Part shown: positions 1 to 6,087 of the stretch, one piece after another
How positions within the stretch are numbered: position 1 is the first letter of the stretch
Layout: each line of letters begins with the position of its first letter
Source of the DNA: Nitrosarchaeum sp.
GTDB taxonomy: Archaea > Thermoproteota > Nitrososphaeria > Nitrososphaerales > Nitrosopumilaceae
Direction of reading: 5' to 3'
Assembly: GCA_016234975.1 (NCBI GenBank)
Contig: JACRND010000149.1
Coordinates: 1 to 14,040, forward strand
Length of the DNA: 14,040 nt
Position numbers and translations under genes: made by a program
Notes under the pieces: generated by a model
Seen by the model: only the letters and a program-made list of their open reading frames with translations
Databases searched by the model: none
Told to the model about the DNA's origin: nothing

Positions 1-217
1 CAGATTTTGCTAGATCAATACATTGATGAGCACGTTCAACTTCTTGCGTCATTGCGTAGCGATGAACTGTTTTACCGTTAATAAGATCTTGTACTAAATT
101 GACATAAGTTTCATATCCTACTATTGTATCGCTTTCTTCAATTACTTCTTTAGCTCTGAATGTCATATGATCATGATGTCCAGGACCAACACCTACAATG
201 TAGAGTTTACCAGTCAA
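1..217 (-). CDS. cobJ: Precorrin-3B C17-methyltransferase (CobJ/CbiH), N-terminal part, cut by window edge
   Basis: Only the first 72 codons lie in the window; the rest is beyond the left edge. The protein begins MTGKLYIVGVGPGHHDHMT, the glycine-rich SAM-binding start of the tetrapyrrole methylase family (VGxGPG at residues 8-13), and continues with VGYETYVNL (33-41), which matches the CobJ/CbiH signature. In that family the enzyme methylates C17 of precorrin-3B or cobalt-factor III during ring contraction in cobalamin synthesis, in the cytoplasm. No ATG is available: an in-frame TAA lies 36 bases upstream, and the TTG used here puts the start just before the conserved strand. An ATA-AAT box about 29 bases upstream supports this start. 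It follows the secreted-protein gene on the same strand after 52 bases. Family identification is firm; the choice within the CobJ/CbiH group is good but rests on the N-terminus only. Confidence 0.85.
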   Translation of the reverse strand, partial: MTGKLYIVGVGPGHHDHMTFRAKEVIEESDTIVGYETYVNLVQDLINGKTVHRYAMTQEVERAHQCIDLAKS

Positions 218-243
218 TTTTACAATAAATTTTCTTTCAAGTA

Positions 244-249
244 ATTTAT
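244..249 (-). promoter_or_regulatory. TATA-like box before cobJ
   Basis: ATAAAT on the minus strand is centred about 29 bases upstream of the TTG start of cobJ, in the short gap after the secreted-protein gene. The distance fits a near-leaderless archaeal transcript. Inferred from sequence and spacing only. Confidence 0.35.
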
Positions 250-269
250 CCGTTTAGTGATTTTATTTT

Positions 270-1730
270 TTATTGGAATGGATCTATGAATGGACTATTT
301 ACTATATGATGACTATTCATGGGACGGGCTAAACTGACTGAAATTAGGTCATTTGCTTTTGATGAATTAATATCATATATTGTTTGAAGAATTCTTGCAT
401 TTTCTGGATTATTCCATTCGATGTTATAGATACGCCATATAGGACTGTAATTTTTCTGACCGGGAATTACTGTAGATATTACTGGTTGAAATCCTAGAGG
501 TCCTGAACCTTTAATTCCATTTTGGAATTGAAATAGATCAACTGCTGATGAGTTTGTAATTAGATTTTCAGATCTAGGTGAAAATGGGACACCCATCATT
601 TTAGCTGGATCAGAAGGTGTTGCATCAGTTATGATGTAGTAGATCGTTTTTCCATCTGGTCCCCATCCGCGATGAGCAACAAATGTTACCGTCATCTTAT
701 CTTTGTTAATTTCAGTAATTTGACCTCCACTAAATGTCAAATCATTGGTGATTTCTTTATTATCTCTTATTAACATCTGTCCGCCAGGCCAGATTACTTG
801 AGGAGTGTTGATTACTACGCCAGTTTTATTAAATTCAATTCTTTCTTCCTTTTCTGCATTAATGGCTTCTTCAGATGATTCAAGAATGGTTGCATTTTGA
901 CCTTTTTTCCATGTAACTTCAATAATAGAAGTTAATGCGCTATATTCTAATTCTTGAAATGGAGTACTAGAAAAAATTTCTTTTTGATGTCCATATATTC
1001 CGTCTCCTTTAACTCCATTTTTAAAAACAAATATTTTTTGCGTAGTATTTTCCGATATTTTTTCAATTGGAGGAGCAATCTCAACTTTCCAACCTTGTTT
1101 TTTAGTAAGCATTTCAGCGTATTGTTGTTGACTAGAATCTGTTATAATGTAAAAAGTTGAATTACCATTATAGAATCCTTCATGCATAGGAATAGTTGCA
1201 GCAACATTTGTTTTTGATAATAATAATGATGGTTCTTTTTGCACTTCAATTTTTTGCATGGTTATTTCAGTTGGTTGTCCCCTAATCCAACCATCAACAC
1301 TAACAGTTGCAGTGAACTCTTTTGAGTTCGGAGAATGTAATGCCAGAGCAGCTCCTGTAAATTCAAAAGAATCAGATTTTGTATTAAGATTAATTAGAGA
1401 TATTGCATAAATGGTATTCCCATCAATAGTCCATGTTGGTTGCCCTTTTGCGTCATTACTATTAATTTTGTGTAAAACAACAATTTCTACAGGTTCACTT
1501 GATGTAAATGTCATTGAACCATCATAAAAAGTGCCTTCATTTGGAGATAGAATCAGTGCTAATTGGTGATTTTCATGTCCTTGTCCTGGATCTTGTGAAG
1601 AGGTAATCGTCTTAGTAAAATTAATTTTTTTTGTAGAATTTGCGTTAACAAAATTATCAGAAATAAATGAGACTGTGAGAATTCCTGTAGTAAAGATACC
1701 TAGAATTAAGATGACAATTAATCTATTCAA
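270..1730 (-). CDS. Secreted or membrane-anchored protein of unknown function with an internally duplicated module
   Basis: The 486-residue protein starts with a short basic end followed by a hydrophobic stretch (residues 4-23), so it is probably exported, either cleaved near the ANS at 30-32 or kept as an anchor. Residues about 56-165 form one beta-rich region. After it come two related modules: residues 190-290 (STFYIITD, then FKNGVKGDGIYGHQ, then a Trp-containing strand and NATILES) and residues 362-455 (TIYYIITD, then FQNGIKGSGPLGFQP, then IEWNNPENARILQT). The shared order of motifs shows an ancient internal duplication. No catalytic motif is visible; there are no cysteines and several N-x-S/T sites, which fits an extracellular protein. 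A domain of unknown function common in archaeal surface proteins is likely, but I cannot name it with certainty. The start is TTG, since no in-frame ATG exists after the upstream stop; a TTTAAA box 25 bases upstream supports it. Confidence 0.8.
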   Translation of the reverse strand: MNRLIVILILGIFTTGILTVSFISDNFVNANSTKKINFTKTITSSQDPGQGHENHQLALILSPNEGTFYDGSMTFTSSEPVEIVVLHKINSNDAKGQPTWTIDGNTIYAISLINLNTKSDSFEFTGAALALHSPNSKEFTATVSVDGWIRGQPTEITMQKIEVQKEPSLLLSKTNVAATIPMHEGFYNGNSTFYIITDSSQQQYAEMLTKKQGWKVEIAPPIEKISENTTQKIFVFKNGVKGDGIYGHQKEIFSSTPFQELEYSALTSIIEVTWKKGQNATILESSEEAINAEKEERIEFNKTGVVINTPQVIWPGGQMLIRDNKEITNDLTFSGGQITEINKDKMTVTFVAHRGWGPDGKTIYYIITDATPSDPAKMMGVPFSPRSENLITNSSAVDLFQFQNGIKGSGPLGFQPVISTVIPGQKNYSPIWRIYNIEWNNPENARILQTIYDINSSKANDLISVSLARPMNSHHIVNSPFIDPFQ

Positions 1731-1752
1731 TGAAATTCTTTTAAATTGTTCC

Positions 1753-1758
1753 TTTAAA
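1753..1758 (-). promoter_or_regulatory. TATA-like box before the secreted-protein gene
   Basis: TTTAAA (within CATTTAAAGG) is centred about 25 bases upstream of the TTG start, the spacing expected for a leaderless transcript. The same CATTTAAAG string precedes the aspartate kinase gene. It suggests that this gene can be transcribed separately from the upstream cluster. Confidence 0.45.
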
Positions 1759-1769
1759 TGATTTTATTT

Positions 1770-3173
1770 TTAGTTAATTTTATCAAGTTCAAATGCATCA
1801 TGTAAAGCCTGAACTGCTACATGAGAATCAGAATCTTTGACTACAAACGCAAGATTTAGTTCGGATGAACCTTGAGTGATCATTGCAACGTTAATCTTGT
1901 TTTTCTCTATGGCTCCAAAGACTTTGGATGCAACACCAACTGTACCACGCATGCCTGAACCGATGAGCGCAATAATTGCAATATCTGTAGTTACTTCAAG
2001 TTTTTTGATTATTTTTCCTAAAAGTTCCATTTCTAATGCATTAACCGCTTTGTCGAGATCAGTATTTTTGACTACAATAGTGATGCTAGATTCGGATGGG
2101 TTTTGAGAGATCATCATTACATTTATGCCAGCTTTAGCAAGGGTCGCAAAGATTTTTGCAGCAGTTCCAGGAGTACCAACCATGCTACCTCCACGTATAT
2201 CAATTAGTCCATTGTGACGGATATTACTTACACATTTTACAGTATTTTTAGTAGATATAGAAGGAGAGTCAGTTACCAAGGTTCCTTCATTTTTTACATT
2301 AAAGGAATTTCTTATCTTCATTGGAATTTTTTTTGTTAATAATGGTTCAAATGTTCGTGGGTGAATTTGTTTAGCTCCAAATAACGCCATTTCAATTGCT
2401 TCAATGTAAGAAACCTCTTTGAGTAATTTGGCATTTTTAACAATTTTTGGGTCTGCAGTCATTAATCCATCTATGTCACTCATTAACCAAATTTCATCAG
2501 CCTTTATGCAAGAACCAATAATTGTAGCTGTATAGTCTGAACCTCCTCGACCAAATGTAGTTATATGTCCATGTTGATCTGCTCCTGTAAATCCACCTAT
2601 TACTGGAATTGTTTTCTTAGAAAATTGCAAATCAATAGTTTTAGAAACTCTTAGTCTTGTAGTGTCCATTAGTGGTTTAGATTCTCCAAAATTTGAATCA
2701 GTAACAATTCCAACTTCTTTACCAGTTAAAGATATTGATTTTTTACCTATATCATTAATTGCAAAAGAAATTAATTTTATTGAAAGGCGTTCGCCAAATG
2801 AAATCAAATAATCCATTGATCTAGGAGTTACTTCTCCCAATAGAACCATACCTTCAATTAATGCAACAAGTTCTTTAAAATCTGCATCTAATTTTTCTAA
2901 TAATTTTTTTCTAATTGCTGATTTTTTGATTATTTGTTTGGCAAGTTGTTTATGTCGATTGATAATTTTTGATACTATCTGTTCAACCTTGTCTTTATTT
3001 TCTTTTTTTATGGATTGTGATATTTCTATTAGATCATCAGTAGTACCACTAATTGCAGAACAGACTATTACTATTTCGTTATGTTTGGATAATGAATTAA
3101 TGTAATTTGCAATTGTCTGAATATCTTTAGCGGATGAAATTGATGTCCCGCCATATTTTAAAACAAGCCTCAA
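1770..3173 (-). CDS. lysC: Aspartate kinase
   Basis: Phosphorylates aspartate to aspartyl-phosphate, the first step towards threonine, methionine and lysine. The 467-residue protein has the family start KYGGTS (residues 6-11), the catalytic-domain motif GRGGSD (208-213), and the downstream SDIDGLMTADP segment (232-242) with the nucleotide- and aspartate-binding features of the amino acid kinase fold. Two ACT domains follow (about 320-390 and 398-465), containing GTPGTAAKIFATLAKAGIN and GTVGVASKVFGAIEKNKIN; in this family they bind the end-product amino acid, usually lysine or threonine, and give feedback control. The length is typical of a monofunctional enzyme; no homoserine dehydrogenase is fused. 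The start is TTG, since a TGA lies 24 bases upstream in frame. It lies 35 bases after pcn and has its own TATA-like box. Confidence 0.95.
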   Translation of the reverse strand: MRLVLKYGGTSISSAKDIQTIANYINSLSKHNEIVIVCSAISGTTDDLIEISQSIKKENKDKVEQIVSKIINRHKQLAKQIIKKSAIRKKLLEKLDADFKELVALIEGMVLLGEVTPRSMDYLISFGERLSIKLISFAINDIGKKSISLTGKEVGIVTDSNFGESKPLMDTTRLRVSKTIDLQFSKKTIPVIGGFTGADQHGHITTFGRGGSDYTATIIGSCIKADEIWLMSDIDGLMTADPKIVKNAKLLKEVSYIEAIEMALFGAKQIHPRTFEPLLTKKIPMKIRNSFNVKNEGTLVTDSPSISTKNTVKCVSNIRHNGLIDIRGGSMVGTPGTAAKIFATLAKAGINVMMISQNPSESSITIVVKNTDLDKAVNALEMELLGKIIKKLEVTTDIAIIALIGSGMRGTVGVASKVFGAIEKNKINVAMITQGSSELNLAFVVKDSDSHVAVQALHDAFELDKIN

Positions 3174-3198
3174 TTCAAAGTACCTGAATCATTTAATC

Positions 3199-3204
3199 TT
3201 TAAA
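3199..3204 (-). promoter_or_regulatory. TATA-like box before aspartate kinase
   Basis: TTTAAA in the context CATTTAAAG is centred about 28 bases upstream of the TTG start and lies just after the pcn stop codon. Position and match suggest an internal promoter giving a nearly leaderless lysC transcript. Confidence 0.45.
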
Positions 3205-3208
3205 TGCT

Positions 3209-3955
3209 TTAACTTTCTACTCGTGGAGCCAAATAAAAGTGGATTCTGCCTATGTTTGCTACTTTGAATTCAATTCTTAGAGGTTTTGCGCTGGAAAATT
3301 CACATGTAATTTGACCTGCAGTTGTACCTACTGCTTTAACTACAGGATTAAGATATTCGAGGCTATACGTACCAATACTGTCCTCTTTTGAAGAGATTTC
3401 ACCTATTTCATCCGTATCCTTTTCAAGATCAATTATAACTTCTCCCGAATCGCCTTTCCCAGAAAAATCTGCTTTAGAATTGGATGTATGAATAGTCAAA
3501 TAATCAGATACAACTTGTACATCACCAAGAATCTTGTCAAATCTAGAAGATGATAAAGTGATTTTAGAATCATATGGAATTTTTGGTAATGGTGTATCAG
3601 TTGCAGAGCTTTCAATTAAACGCATTTTATATTTTTTATTTTTACCAACTGTTACAAGTAACATGTTTTGCTCAGAAATACTAATTTCTATACTATCTTT
3701 TTTATCAGCTCTTTTGATAAGTTTAGAAAATTCATCTATTCTAACTCCAAATTTTATATCACTATCACATTCATATTTTTCAAATGCAGAGTTAGGCCAA
3801 GATATATCAATTAAAGCTACATGAGAAGGATCCATTCCTCTAAAAGTAATTCCTTCTGCTGTTGCAACAAAAGTAGCTTCCTCTACAAGTGTGGATATAG
3901 CTGAGATGATAGCTTTTAGATCATCTGAACCACTTGTTTTTGCTTCGAAATTCAA
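3209..3955 (-). CDS. pcn: DNA polymerase sliding clamp (PCNA)
   Basis: Ring-forming clamp that tethers replicative polymerases, FEN1 and ligase to DNA. The 248-residue length and two-domain pattern are typical of archaeal PCNA. Recognisable parts are FRGMDPSHVALIDISW (residues 38-53), the domain-1 LIKRADKKDSIEI segment (79-91), the interdomain connector region near 118-128 where PIP-box partners dock, and the C-terminal YLAPRVES (241-248). Only one PCNA is seen here, which suggests a homotrimer. The start is TTG; the N-terminus MNFEAKTSG agrees with the family. It is the third gene in the run rpoL-tfs-pcn, which places replication and transcription factors together. A 12-base perfect palindrome lies 40-51 bases upstream of its start, inside the end of tfs. 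Confidence 0.97.
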   Translation of the reverse strand: MNFEAKTSGSDDLKAIISAISTLVEEATFVATAEGITFRGMDPSHVALIDISWPNSAFEKYECDSDIKFGVRIDEFSKLIKRADKKDSIEISISEQNMLLVTVGKNKKYKMRLIESSATDTPLPKIPYDSKITLSSSRFDKILGDVQVVSDYLTIHTSNSKADFSGKGDSGEVIIDLEKDTDEIGEISSKEDSIGTYSLEYLNPVVKAVGTTAGQITCEFSSAKPLRIEFKVANIGRIHFYLAPRVES

Positions 3956-3990
3956 ACTAATTCTTTTGAGTTTTATGTTCCAGTTAAACG

Positions 3991-4302
3991 TTATGCGTAA
4001 TTACGCCAAGTGTATCTACATTTTGAACATCGATAGAATTGAGTTGTGGGTTCATCTGCACTTCTGGTTTGTAACATCCACCAAACTGCTTCATCATTAC
4101 CACATTTTTCACATTCAATCTTGATTGTAGGTAATGCCTCCACTGTTTCATTTTGAGATAATACATTGAATTGTGATTCATGTTCTTGAACTGTCTTCTT
4201 TGTTTGTTTAGTTTCTTTTCCCTCAACATAATCACATTTTGGGCATTGAAGACCAGAATCTCCTTTTTTTAATTTGACCTCACAACTGGGGCAAAATTTC
4301 AT
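3991..4302 (-). CDS. tfs: Transcription factor S (TFS), TFIIS-like RNA cleavage factor
   Basis: Stimulates RNA polymerase to cleave backtracked transcripts. The 103-residue protein has an N-terminal zinc ribbon (Cys 4, 7, 20, 23), a charged linker rich in K, Q and E, and a C-terminal TFIIS-type zinc ribbon (Cys 64, 67, 92, 95). The catalytic acidic loop QTRSADEPTT (residues 78-87) carries the Asp-Glu pair at 83-84 that enters the polymerase secondary channel in known TFIIS/TFS proteins, so this copy should be active in cleavage. The ATG follows directly after the rpoL stop codon (TAA then ATG, no spacer), which implies co-transcription and probably translational coupling with the polymerase subunit. 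Confidence 0.96.
   Translation of the reverse strand: MKFCPSCEVKLKKGDSGLQCPKCDYVEGKETKQTKKTVQEHESQFNVLSQNETVEALPTIKIECEKCGNDEAVWWMLQTRSADEPTTQFYRCSKCRYTWRNYA
3995..4006. repeat. Perfect 12-base palindrome at the tfs 3' end, upstream of pcn
   Basis: GCGTAATTACGC is its own reverse complement. It overlaps the last codons of tfs and lies 40-51 bases before the pcn start, just upstream of where a promoter would sit, so it could be a regulator site. It may equally be a by-product of the Arg-Asn-Tyr-Ala codons. Confidence 0.4.
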
Positions 4303-4581
4303 TTAATTTACCTTAATTTTAGAATTAAATAATTGTTTAAAGTCATTAGCCATTTTTATTGCTGAATCTGTTGCTTTTTTGATTTCTTGCATTGGTTTAG
4401 TGTTTGAGTTGATTCTCATCCAGCACTCATTAGTAAGAGGATGTTTTACAATAACGCCTGCAAAATCGATGTTTGACTCCTTTAGAAGCTCATGTTGAAT
4501 TATGTATAAAATTCCTATATCAGTTTCTGTGATAGAAAGGCTAATTTCCTTAGGTTCTGAGCTGATAATTTGAGCATTCAT
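4303..4581 (-). CDS. rpoL: DNA-directed RNA polymerase subunit L (Rpo11)
   Basis: Small assembly subunit of archaeal RNA polymerase, equivalent to eukaryotic RPB11/AC19, which pairs with subunit D in the alpha-like platform. The 92-residue protein has the family pattern: an N-terminal strand, a helix around LYIIQHELLKE (residues 25-35), the hallmark strand pair AGVIVKHPLTNECWMRI (41-57), and a long C-terminal helix (65-85). Its length is normal for the family. ATG start; a TATA box ends about 26 bases upstream. The stop codon abuts the tfs start. It appears to be the first gene of a minus-strand run that continues through tfs and pcn. Confidence 0.95.
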   Translation of the reverse strand: MNAQIISSEPKEISLSITETDIGILYIIQHELLKESNIDFAGVIVKHPLTNECWMRINSNTKPMQEIKKATDSAIKMANDFKQLFNSKIKVN

Positions 4582-4607
4582 GTATTCGGAAAAAGCACTT
4601 ATTGTGG

Positions 4608-4615
4608 ATATAAAT
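4608..4615. promoter_or_regulatory. Shared divergent TATA box between rpoL and the 178-residue gene
   Basis: ATATAAAT on the plus strand reads ATTTATAT on the minus strand, so it is a usable TATA box both ways. It is centred about 30 bases before the rpoL ATG, a good fit for a leaderless or nearly leaderless transcript, and about 22 bases before the plus-strand ATG, which is slightly short. No other TATA-like element lies in the 51-base gap. Confidence 0.55.
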
Positions 4616-4632
4616 CATTATGAGCGGTTAGA

Positions 4633-5169
4633 ATGGTAGAAAGTAAGATTTCAGATATTGGAATAGTAAAAAACAAGGGTGAATATGCATTAAATGATAC
4701 TATAGAAGTCAATGTCAGTTTTAAAGTGGAAGGGGAACTTAGAGATGCGTTCAATGAGACAAATTGGACAAAGGCATACAACAATAATGATGTGTCATTC
4801 AAAATGAAGTATGGCATAAAATTGATTTCTGGTGGATTTAGGAAAAAAGAGATTGGCAAAACTATTGATACTTATAGAAAGGCAGCAATTTTTTGGACAA
4901 GAAATCCCAAATTAGTTAATCCTCATAAGGATAGAAGAATTTGGGTTCAAGTAGCCAAAAACTTTGAGCCATTTATTCGATTATCTGAAGAAGAAGTAAG
5001 GCAGGAATTATTTGATTTTAATGAAAAATTTGTCTTTAAGGCATCAGATTTAGGAAAAGGTAAACATAAGATTGGAGCAGAGGTCTTTGCTTCTTGGCAA
5101 AAACATGATTATACAGAACCAGGAAATGTTAAAAACAGTTCTAAGGAAATTGAGATCACGATCAATTAG
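4633..5169 (+). CDS. Conserved-looking beta-rich protein, function unknown
   Basis: I do not recognise this 178-residue protein. It has no signal peptide, membrane segment or cysteine, so it is probably a soluble cytoplasmic protein. Alternating hydrophobic patterns such as DTIEVNVSFKVEG (residues 22-34), DVSFKMKYGIKLISGG (53-68) and the end segment GKHKIGAEVFASW (143-155), followed by a terminal SKEIEITIN, suggest an immunoglobulin-like beta sandwich; this is inference. The middle part is rich in Lys, Arg and Trp (FWTRNPKLVNPHKDRRIWVQV, in two pieces around 87-107) and could form a nucleic-acid or acidic-ligand surface. The codon use is even and the frame is uninterrupted. It is divergent from rpoL and followed closely by two microprotein genes that have their own TATA box. 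Confidence 0.75.
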   Translation: MVESKISDIGIVKNKGEYALNDTIEVNVSFKVEGELRDAFNETNWTKAYNNNDVSFKMKYGIKLISGGFRKKEIGKTIDTYRKAAIFWTRNPKLVNPHKDRRIWVQVAKNFEPFIRLSEEEVRQELFDFNEKFVFKASDLGKGKHKIGAEVFASWQKHDYTEPGNVKNSSKEIEITIN

Positions 5170-5171
5170 GG

Positions 5172-5177
5172 ATATAA
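5172..5177 (+). promoter_or_regulatory. TATA-like box before the microprotein pair
   Basis: ATATAA starts three bases after the stop of the upstream gene and is centred about 25 bases before the ATG of the first microprotein. This is the spacing expected for a leaderless archaeal transcript, and it supports the microprotein genes as real and separately transcribed. Confidence 0.5.
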
Positions 5178-5199
5178 GGAACTTTTTGAGTTAATCAAC

Positions 5200-5352
5200 A
5201 TGGCAAAATACGATGGTCTGCTAGGACAACCAATACTTGAAGTTGAAGAACCAGATAAGGAAGGTGGAATTACTTTTATCTTTAAAGATAATAGATTTTT
5301 ATTCATTAAAGTAGTTGATGGAAAACTAGACGCTGTATCAATTCCAGAGTGA
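5200..5352 (+). CDS. Microprotein A (50 residues), tandem paralogue of the next gene
   Basis: A 50-residue acidic protein. Its core, EVEEPDKEGGITFIF followed by IKVVDGKLDAVSI, is clearly related to that of the next gene (KVEDPDSDGGITLVF and IKIVDGKL), with the same order and almost the same spacing. The pattern predicts three to four short beta strands with a conserved Glu-Pro/Asp-Pro-Asp turn and an Asp-Gly-Lys-Leu turn. The conservation between two neighbouring genes, the TATA box at the correct distance and the ATG start together make it a genuine gene despite its size. It has no cysteine, membrane segment or signal peptide. Function is unknown; a small binding or adaptor protein is possible. 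Six bases separate it from its paralogue, so the two are presumably co-transcribed. Confidence 0.75.
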   Translation: MAKYDGLLGQPILEVEEPDKEGGITFIFKDNRFLFIKVVDGKLDAVSIPE

Positions 5353-5358
5353 AAACAT

Positions 5359-5505
5359 ATGGACAAATTTGAACAAATTAAAATGATAGAACTGGTAAAG
5401 GTTGAAGATCCTGATTCTGATGGTGGAATAACTTTAGTATTTCAAGAAAACAAAGTACTAAAGATCAAAATTGTAGATGGAAAACTAGTATCACAATTTA
5501 TGTAA
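5359..5505 (+). CDS. Microprotein B (48 residues), tandem paralogue of the preceding gene
   Basis: A 48-residue protein homologous to its upstream neighbour: the segments ELVKVEDPDSDGGITLVF (residues 11-28) and KIKIVDGKL (35-43) line up with the neighbour without large gaps, giving more than 40 per cent identity over the core by eye. The N-terminus (MDKFEQIKM) differs. The pair most likely arose by tandem duplication and then diverged; selection to keep the Asp-Pro-Asp and Val-Asp-Gly-Lys-Leu turns implies function. It ends two bases before the stop codon of the convergent phosphatase gene, so the transcripts probably overlap. Function is unknown. Confidence 0.75.
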   Translation: MDKFEQIKMIELVKVEDPDSDGGITLVFQENKVLKIKIVDGKLVSQFM

Positions 5506-5506
5506 G

Positions 5507-6025
5507 TTATTGACTTCCTACATGTTTTTCATAGAAAGTAATAGCTAATTCTTGTACCTCAGATTGAATTGAACCTGGTCTTTCTTTTCTGATTTTTTTA
5601 ATGGCATCTTTTGCAGAATACTTTTGATATTTCACTAAGTAGCAAGCTAGTATAGTTCCTGCTCTTCCCATTCCAGCTGCGCAATGAACCATTACAGCTT
5701 GTTCATTAGAAATTTTTTTATGAATAAAGTCAACTGTAATATCTATTCTATCCATATCAGGAGCAGTGAGATCTGGTGTGGGTACGTGTAAGTAACCAAT
5801 ATCACTCACCCATTCTTCAGGTAATGCATTTTCAGTCATGGTTACAATTGATTTGACACCTTGTTTTAGAATCCAATCTAGTTCATCAAAACTTGTAGGT
5901 ATTCCCGAACCTGCAAGTTTGTTCTCAATTAACCATGAGAAATTAGTTGGTTTTTTAGTAATTTTACCATGAACTTTCCTCCAAATATTTCCAGGTTTGC
6001 TCATGGTAACTGTTGTACTTTCCAT
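5507..6025 (-). CDS. Dual-specificity protein phosphatase, DUSP23/VHZ-like
   Basis: Cysteine phosphatase of the DSP/PTP superfamily, expected to hydrolyse phosphotyrosine or phosphoserine/threonine through a cysteinyl-phosphate. The 172-residue protein carries the P-loop HCAAGMGR (114-121: Cys115 nucleophile, Arg121 phosphate binding) and a likely general acid Asp85 in PTPDLTAPD. The layout NFSWLIENKLAGSGIP (28-43), the PDLTAPDMDRI segment, GTILACYLVK (123-132) and ERPGSIQ (148-154) follow animal DUSP23 closely. The residue after the P-loop Arg is Ala rather than the usual Ser/Thr, which may slow phospho-enzyme breakdown. The ATG used is preceded by a TATA box about 33 bases upstream; an alternative ATG at codon 8 would remove only disordered residues. 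Partners are unknown. Confidence 0.92.
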   Translation of the reverse strand: MESTTVTMSKPGNIWRKVHGKITKKPTNFSWLIENKLAGSGIPTSFDELDWILKQGVKSIVTMTENALPEEWVSDIGYLHVPTPDLTAPDMDRIDITVDFIHKKISNEQAVMVHCAAGMGRAGTILACYLVKYQKYSAKDAIKKIRKERPGSIQSEVQELAITFYEKHVGSQ

Positions 6026-6054
6026 ACTTTTAGGATTACGAAAAATAGATGTAC

Positions 6055-6062
6055 CTTATATG
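6055..6062. promoter_or_regulatory. Shared divergent TATA box between the phosphatase and radical SAM genes
   Basis: CTTATATG within the near-palindrome CCTTATATGGG reads as a TATA box on both strands. It is centred about 33 bases before the phosphatase ATG and about 30 before the radical SAM ATG at 6088. The plus-strand spacing argues against the alternative TTG at 6079 as that gene's start. Confidence 0.5.
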
Positions 6063-6087
6063 GGAAAATCACGTATAATTGTTTGAA

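Noticed and set aside
3984..4235. Minus-strand open frame overlapping tfs in another frame.
   Set aside because: tfs has intact zinc ribbons and catalytic residues in its own frame; the overlapping frame has no recognisable pattern.
6079..6087. Upstream TTG start for the radical SAM gene.
   Set aside because: The ATG at 6088 is a better initiator, and the TATA box at 6055-6062 predicts transcription start between the two.
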